IMG/VR virus record: IMGVR_UViG_3300042922_000577
Location: 1 to 53,330 of that record
Source: a virus
Strand: one strand, 5' to 3'
DNA length: 53,330 bases
Shown: one piece after another, positions 49,324 to 53,330 of the stretch
How the letters are laid out: each line of letters opens with the position of its first letter
Numbering within the stretch: the first letter of the stretch is position 1
Program-made: the position numbers and the translations under genes
The notes under the pieces: generated by a model
What the model was told of the DNA's origin: nothing
What the model saw: the letters and a program-made list of their open reading frames with translations, nothing else
Databases searched by the model: none

Positions 49324-49460
49324 GAGCGCTGCTCCCGCGGCCGATGCAGGTGGCACCGCCCGGTCGCGTGGTTCGTCAGCTTCTGGCAATGCTTCCGCCA
49401 GGCCACCACGTGACGCCCGACCTTGGGGCCATCGATTGCGTACATGCAGCGCTTGCTCAC
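49320..49460 (-). CDS. small Cys/His protein
   Basis: 46 residues from GTG (GTGA overlap on both ends). Basic, with three Cys and several His (RCMYAIDGPK; KHCQKLTNHATGRCHLH), enough to bind zinc. Short but coupled on both sides and codon-typical. Confidence 0.55.
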   Translation of the reverse strand: MSKRCMYAIDGPKVGRHVVAWRKHCQKLTNHATGRCHLHRPREQRS

Positions 49461-49996
49461 AGGTCACCCCGCAGGATGCGGTCGCCCGCCTCGACGGCCT
49501 GGGCGGCACTCAGGAGCATGATGTCGTTCTGGTCGAGCATCACGCGCGCCCGGCCGCCGGTGCGGTGCTCCCAGTGGCCTCGCGGGTCCGGAATCCACCG
49601 CCCCACGCCCGTCACGTCCTGGTCGGCGTCGTTGCGGCGGCCGTGCTGCTCGGGGTTGAACTCGGTGCGGGAGGTGACCCACAGCGTGTCGTTGCCGTCG
49701 AGGTGGACCTGGAGGTTGACGTGACGGTCCCTCTCCTGCGCCTTCCAGGCCTCGCGCAGGCTCGCCTCGACCGGCTCCGTCAGTTCGGGGACGACCTGAT
49801 CGAGCATCGCTTCGAGCGACGGCGAGCCGAACACCTTGACGATGACGGCGGGCAGAACGTCGCCCGCGCGAGGGTCGTTGCCCCGCTGGGCGGCCTGGCC
49901 AGCCTGGCGCCGGTTGTTGACGATCTGGCGCACGTCGTTGTCGTCCAGGGTGTACAGGACGTGCGCGCCGAGCAGGGGGTGGATGTTCGTGTTCAT
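49457..49996 (-). CDS. hypothetical protein
   Basis: 179 residues; ATGA overlap. Starts with a helix (GAHVLYTLDDNDVRQIVNNRR), with an extended middle and strand-rich end. No enzyme motif. Part of the continuous block of small genes 49075-52241. Confidence 0.7.
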   Translation of the reverse strand: MNTNIHPLLGAHVLYTLDDNDVRQIVNNRRQAGQAAQRGNDPRAGDVLPAVIVKVFGSPSLEAMLDQVVPELTEPVEASLREAWKAQERDRHVNLQVHLDGNDTLWVTSRTEFNPEQHGRRNDADQDVTGVGRWIPDPRGHWEHRTGGRARVMLDQNDIMLLSAAQAVEAGDRILRGDL

Positions 49997-50340
49997 GCTG
50001 AGGGCTCCTCGGGGATGTCGATGGTGCGGGTTTCGATGATGTAGGGCGGGCCGAAGCGTTCGAGATCGACCAGCACCTGAACCTCCTGGAGGAAGCCCAG
50101 GCGCCGGAGGTCGGCGTTGAATCCGACCATGAGCTTGTGGACCTCCTCGGGAGTCGCCTGCTCACCGTGCGAGCGCATCTCGTCCCAGATGAAGCCGTTC
50201 GCCCGGCAACTGGCGCATGCGCCGCAGGGCAGGTGGCCGATCAACCGCTGATCACCGATGCCCGGCGTGATCCGAACGCGGTTCGTGCATCGGTCGGAGG
50301 CTCGGATGACCTCGATCGCTTCGAGGTAGCTCAGGCTCAT
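49993..50340 (-). CDS. hypothetical protein with CxxC site
   Basis: 115 residues; ATGA overlap. GHLPCGACASC gives three close cysteines, with another Cys upstream (DRCTN), a likely zinc site. C-terminal part helical then beta. No family assigned. Confidence 0.68.
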   Translation of the reverse strand: MSLSYLEAIEVIRASDRCTNRVRITPGIGDQRLIGHLPCGACASCRANGFIWDEMRSHGEQATPEEVHKLMVGFNADLRRLGFLQEVQVLVDLERFGPPYIIETRTIDIPEEPSA

Positions 50341-50882
50341 TTCGGCACCATCTCGGGGTCGATGCGCTCCTCGCCGTCGTCGTACTCGACGCTCTCCCAG
50401 TTCGGGTCGCCCTGGAGCCGCGCGGAGACGCGCAGAGCGAGCGTCCGGGCGTCGGTGGTCTCCTCGACATGCGAGAGCGAGTCGAGGATGTCGGTCCGGG
50501 CCTGGAGGTGGGCGCCCAGCTGCTCGTGGAGCTTGTTCACGGCGCTCATCTCGCCCGCGAGGTAGGCACGCCGGGAGACGACGTGGATCGACTGGCTGAT
50601 GTCCTGCCAGCGCACGTCGGCCCACTCGGTGGCGGCGATGGCCTCGATCGCCCCGTCCGCGATGGACAGGGCCGTCTTGTCGGCGTCGCCGTCGAGGATC
50701 GGGAAGAGCCCGGGCAGGTTGTGACGCATGAACGCGACCATCGTGGGAAGGTCATCGAACAGGACGCGGGTGGAGCCGTCTCGCTCGTCTCGGGTGTCGA
50801 CCCAGAAGGCGATACCCTCCGCGCCGTCGAAGCTGAACGGCCCCATCTGGTCGCTGGGCTCGGGGATGGTGTTCTCGGTCAT
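50337..50882 (-). CDS. hypothetical protein
   Basis: 181 residues; ATGA overlap; ATG of MTENTIPEP chosen for the overlap. N-terminal beta-like (DGAEGIAFWVDTRDE), then helices (LFDDLPTMVAFMRHNLPGLF; IADGAIEAIAATE). Acidic. No motif recognised. Confidence 0.7.
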   Translation of the reverse strand: MTENTIPEPSDQMGPFSFDGAEGIAFWVDTRDERDGSTRVLFDDLPTMVAFMRHNLPGLFPILDGDADKTALSIADGAIEAIAATEWADVRWQDISQSIHVVSRRAYLAGEMSAVNKLHEQLGAHLQARTDILDSLSHVEETTDARTLALRVSARLQGDPNWESVEYDDGEERIDPEMVPK

Positions 50883-51367
50883 GCTCGTAGCTCCTTCTCG
50901 TTGGCGAGCGCCCACTGGGCGCCCTCGATGAATCGTTCTCGGGCGTCCTCGTTGTAGCCGTACGGGTCGCTCCGGGCCACGCCGGTCTCGCCGAACGGGT
51001 CGTCCACCTCGTGGTCCGGCGGGTACCGGCGCATCGCTTCCTCGGCGATGGCCTCCTGCTGCTGCGCGAAGGCCCGGGCCAGGCGCTGCACGACGGCATC
51101 GACCGTGGGCACCGGGGTGGCATTGGCGCTGTCGAACCGCTGCATCTCGGCCGCGATGTCGCCGGTCAGCTTCTCGCGGCGCGCGTCGGCGCCCTCCTGG
51201 TCCAGGGCGCTCTTGGCCTCGTCTCGCCAGCGGTTCACGGCGATGGCGGGGTAGTGCCGGGTGAACTCGCCCCAGTTCGCGGGGTAGCCCAGGTCGACGT
51301 ACAGCGCCGACTGCGCAGCCGCTTCGTAGAGCTCCTTCGCCTTCTTCTCGACCGCGCCGTCGCTCAC
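50879..51367 (-). CDS. hypothetical protein
   Basis: 162 residues; GTG in a GTGA overlap. Helical with many Ala, Glu and Arg; about 70-105 may be a coiled coil (AVVQRLARAFAQQQEAIAEEAM). C-terminal FIEGAQWALANEKEL. Function unknown. Confidence 0.68.
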   Translation of the reverse strand: MSDGAVEKKAKELYEAAAQSALYVDLGYPANWGEFTRHYPAIAVNRWRDEAKSALDQEGADARREKLTGDIAAEMQRFDSANATPVPTVDAVVQRLARAFAQQQEAIAEEAMRRYPPDHEVDDPFGETGVARSDPYGYNEDARERFIEGAQWALANEKELRA

Positions 51368-51843
51368 GAGTCCGCCTCCAGCCGCACGAGGGCGATCCGG
51401 CCCCTGGCCCAGTCGACCTGTCGGAAGGTGGCGAGGGCCTGCGTGCTGAGGGTCGCCAGGGTCTGGACGGTCGGCAGGTCGAACACGCGCGCCGCCTCCG
51501 GCCCCCAGCGCTCGTTGCGCCGCGGGTCTTCCGCCCAGTCGGCCAGCGTGTGAATGTCGACGAACTGCGCGCCGGTGCGGGTCTTGTAGCCGTCCTTCCG
51601 GAACCGGTCGAGGTACAGCCGAACGAACGGGTCGTGGCTGCGCTCGTAGTACCCCGCCTTGCGCGGATCGGGCATGGTCGACCGCGCCTCGCGCTCGATC
51701 ACCCGCAGGCTCTTTGCCTTCGCGATCGTCTGGCCGGACAGCACGCCGAGGTGCAGTTCGTCCGGGTGGATCGGGATTTCGAGGGAGCGCACCTCGACCG
51801 TGAGGAGGTTCGTGACGCCGCGGGTGAAGTCGATGACGCTCAT
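51364..51843 (-). CDS. hypothetical protein
   Basis: 159 residues; ATGA overlap; the earlier in-frame ATG overlaps more of the previous gene and is less likely. Mixed alpha/beta with many Arg and Asp (LYLDRFRKDGYKTRTGAQF). No motif recognised. Confidence 0.68.
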   Translation of the reverse strand: MSVIDFTRGVTNLLTVEVRSLEIPIHPDELHLGVLSGQTIAKAKSLRVIEREARSTMPDPRKAGYYERSHDPFVRLYLDRFRKDGYKTRTGAQFVDIHTLADWAEDPRRNERWGPEAARVFDLPTVQTLATLSTQALATFRQVDWARGRIALVRLEADS

Positions 51844-52241
51844 CGCTGACCCCCGACCGTGATGGTGTCCCACTCGACCTCATCGAACTCGTCGCGGATG
51901 TCAGCGGCCATGCGCAGCAGAGCCTCGGCCGTGTCGACGCGGAAGATGATGTTGAGGTAATCGTTCCAGCTGGAGGGATCGGCACGCACGACGCCGCCGG
52001 AGAGCGTGACCTTGTTCACGGCGCGGTATGTCTCCTCGCCATCACGGGTGAACCGGTCGACCTCGATCCAGGTGGAGAGGGGGAGGGCCATGCCGTCGAC
52101 GATCTCGCGCTGACAGATCAGGCGCTTCGGCTTCGCGGCCGACTGGCCCTTGCGGACCTGGAGCACGATGTCATCCGTAGTCAGGTGGCGCGTGATGCGC
52201 TGCACCTCTCGGGTCGTGCGGGTGGTGGTGCGGGTGGACAT
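51840..52241 (-). CDS. hypothetical protein
   Basis: 133 residues; ATG with AGGAAGGAC upstream. Thr/Arg-rich start, beta-type centre (DIVLQVRKGQ; LSTWIEVDRFTR) and an acidic helix near the end. It starts a six-gene overlapping run just after the tRNA. Confidence 0.7.
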   Translation of the reverse strand: MSTRTTTRTTREVQRITRHLTTDDIVLQVRKGQSAAKPKRLICQREIVDGMALPLSTWIEVDRFTRDGEETYRAVNKVTLSGGVVRADPSSWNDYLNIIFRVDTAEALLRMAADIRDEFDEVEWDTITVGGQR

Positions 52242-52313
52242 GGGTGTCCTTCCTGTTCGAGGGCCGTGATGCGGGTGGCCTTGCTGTTCTGATGTGGGGT
52301 GTTCAGTGGTGCG

Positions 52314-52386
52314 TGGACGAGGCAGGGATCGAACCTGCGGCCTCTCGATTTTCAGTCGAGCGCTCTGCCTACTGAGCTACTGGTCC
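52314..52386 (-). tRNA. tRNA-Phe (GAA)
   Basis: 73 bases on the minus strand. Anticodon arm CTCGA-CTGAAAA-TCGAG gives anticodon GAA. D-arm GCTC...GAGC, T-arm GCAGG-TTCGATC-CCTGC. Acceptor GGACCAG/CTCGTCC has one C-C mismatch at the fifth pair. Discriminator A; no encoded CCA, so the host must add it. Only complete tRNA found. Confidence 0.95.
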
Positions 52387-52511
52387 GTTCCTGGCGACCG
52401 AGGGCCGAGTGGGGGTGTCCTGGAAGACTCTCGGCCCCCGATCTGGCAGGGGGTGTATCTGGGGGATACGGGTGCGACGCTACCGGTTGGGTAGGCGTTT
52501 GTCTACTTGGA
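52387..52511. other. gap between tRNA and small gene
   Basis: No gene or strong hairpin is visible in these 125 bases. Probably a transcribed spacer that processes into the tRNA. The shorter gap 52242-52313 holds the ribosome site of the gene at 52241. Confidence 0.5.
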
Positions 52512-52688
52512 TTACGGGCAGCCCTCGCAGGGCGCCTTTTCGGTGAGGTGGACGGCGCTCGGCACGCTGGAGGCACGCCCGGACGGCGCGGCGGTGGCGT
52601 CGCCGACCTTCGGGGTGCTCGGGCGCTTCGGGGCCTTGCTCGGGTCGGGGAGGTCGGCTTCGGTCTGGGAGGGGAGTGGCTTCTGCAT
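52512..52688 (-). CDS. small hypothetical protein with C-terminal CxxC
   Basis: 58 residues. Rich in Pro, Ser, Ala and Lys, probably disordered, with CEGC near the end (APCEGCP), a possible metal knuckle half. ATG follows TAGGCT by six bases, with no Shine-Dalgarno. Normal codon bias supports it. Confidence 0.5.
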   Translation of the reverse strand: MQKPLPSQTEADLPDPSKAPKRPSTPKVGDATAAPSGRASSVPSAVHLTEKAPCEGCP

Positions 52689-52700
52689 GCGGGCAGCCTA
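52689..52700 (-). promoter_or_regulatory. possible leaderless promoter
   Basis: TAGGCT on the minus strand (52700-52695), six bases, ATG at 52688. Would transcribe the small gene and the tRNA-Phe. Confidence 0.4.
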
Positions 52701-52904
52701 CTCTCGCCGCTCACCCAGCGACAGCCGCTCGGCAACGCGCTCCCACAGCTGTCCCGGGGTGCGCTCCGGCACGCGGTGGAAGACGTTCACCGCGATCTCG
52801 TCGGCACGCAGGCGGCGGTCGCCGTCCGCCCACATCTCGCACCACAGGGGCATCTGGTCGTCAGGTATGGGGCCACCGGAGACCGTGAGCAGCGGGGCGC
52901 TCAT
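52698..52904 (-). CDS. small hypothetical protein
   Basis: 68 residues; ATGA overlap, ATG of MSAPLLTVS. Beta-like start (PLLTVSGGPIPDD), then WCEMWADGDRRLRADEIAVNVF and a helical end. A possible HNH- or zinc-type site is not present. Unknown. Confidence 0.62.
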   Translation of the reverse strand: MSAPLLTVSGGPIPDDQMPLWCEMWADGDRRLRADEIAVNVFHRVPERTPGQLWERVAERLSLGERRE

Positions 52905-53197
52905 CCGTGCACCCGCCGGAAGTGGGCGTCCAACACGCGAGAGATGCGGCGCAGGGTCCACCGCTCTCGGAAGGTCATGCCGCGGGGCCACCGGTGGAAC
53001 ACCTCGGGGCAGGCCCAGAGGGACGGGTCGTGCTGGCGGTAGCCGCGCAGCGTGACCGTGCCGACCTTCACCTCGTGGGAGGGGATGCGGTGCTTCGCGA
53101 GGATTTCGGCGGCCTGGTGCTTCATGGCCTTGATGACTCCGGGCTGCATGGGCCAGGGCGGGGATGGGAACTTGGGCTTGCGGTCTGATCTGCTCAT
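52901..53197 (-). CDS. small basic protein, first gene of right arm
   Basis: 98 residues, basic, with Pro-rich start, a helix (PGVIKAMKHQAAEILAKH) and an Arg-rich C-terminus (RERWTLRRISRVLDAHFRRVHG). ATG lies six bases after TGA-TACATT and has no Shine-Dalgarno. First gene of the right arm, so a candidate late regulator. Unassigned. Confidence 0.65.
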   Translation of the reverse strand: MSRSDRKPKFPSPPWPMQPGVIKAMKHQAAEILAKHRIPSHEVKVGTVTLRGYRQHDPSLWACPEVFHRWPRGMTFRERWTLRRISRVLDAHFRRVHG

Positions 53198-53213
53198 TGG
53201 GCGAATGTATCAG
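53198..53213 (-). promoter_or_regulatory. possible leaderless promoter for right arm
   Basis: On the minus strand TGA-TACATT (an extended -10; hexamer 53209-53204) is followed by six bases and the ATG at 53197, so transcription would begin at the A of the start codon. In the circular genome this promoter points away from the left-arm promoter region. Confidence 0.5.
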
Positions 53214-53330
53214 GTCTTTGGGGCGTTTTTCTTAGCGGAAAAAATTGGGTAGGGGGGCGATTTTCACCAGGGAATGGGTGGGAAAAGGCGATAGGGGGTG
53301 TGCGTTTGTTCGTGCAGTTTTTTGGGGTGG
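53204..53330. repeat. 127-bp direct end repeat, right copy
   Basis: Identical to bases 1-127; see the left copy. In the circularised molecule only one copy would exist, lying upstream of the minus-strand gene that starts at 53197 and of the plus-strand gene that starts at 390. Confidence 0.95.

Overview
The window is the essentially complete genome of a tailed double-stranded DNA phage (siphovirus-type) of a high-GC actinobacterial host, most like phages of Microbacterium and related Microbacteriaceae. The order of structural genes, the very high third-position GC, the wall-to-wall genes with 1- or 4-base start/stop overlaps, and the replication set (ERF annealase, Cas4-like exonuclease, AEP/DUF3987-type primase-helicase, RuvC-like nuclease) fit this. 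Bases 1-127 are repeated exactly at 53204-53330. An exact 127-base end overlap is what a k=127 assembly of a circular or circularly permuted molecule produces, so the true length is probably 53,203 bp. I see no integrase, recognisable immunity repressor, insertion sequence or CRISPR array, so a lytic lifestyle is likely but not proven.

Layout. All genes from 390 to 24571 are on the plus strand (left arm, early/replication). All genes from 53197 down to 24654 are on the minus strand (right arm, packaging, structure, lysis). The arms diverge across the end-join (53198-53203 plus 1-389) and converge on a strong two-hairpin terminator at 24578-24636.

Left arm: many small genes of unknown function (390-9716), broken by an AT-rich, palindrome-rich 473-bp gap (2230-2702) that is the best origin/operator candidate. 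A SNF2-type helicase follows (9910-11571), then a membrane-anchored Ser/Thr/Pro-rich protein, a DnaQ-like exonuclease, an ERF annealase, a Cas4-like nuclease, a probable ssDNA-binding protein, a primase-helicase preceded by a tRNA-like folded leader, small helix-turn-helix proteins and a RuvC-like nuclease. No DNA polymerase is recognisable, so the host replicase is presumably recruited. Several left-arm transcripts share a promoter/leader unit: a GCACAT/ATGTGC palindrome or half-site, a TAAGAT-like -10 and an ATCCCA...GGAGCAGA leader.

Right arm, in transcription order: a block of small genes and a tRNA-Phe (53197-49075), a tail-type SGNH hydrolase (49041-47329), probable small and large terminase, portal, capsid protease with a probable nested scaffold, decoration protein, major capsid protein, neck proteins, three membrane or membrane-associated genes inserted in the neck region, tail terminator, two tail-tube-like genes, tail assembly chaperones joined by a -1 frameshift at GGGTTTC, tape measure, minor tail proteins, a small EF-hand-like protein, M15-type endolysin and holin. 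Right-arm genes that begin a new transcript often have TANNNT exactly 6-7 bases before ATG and no Shine-Dalgarno, suggesting leaderless late mRNAs. The most abundant proteins (capsid, decoration, tail tube) keep strong Shine-Dalgarno sites.
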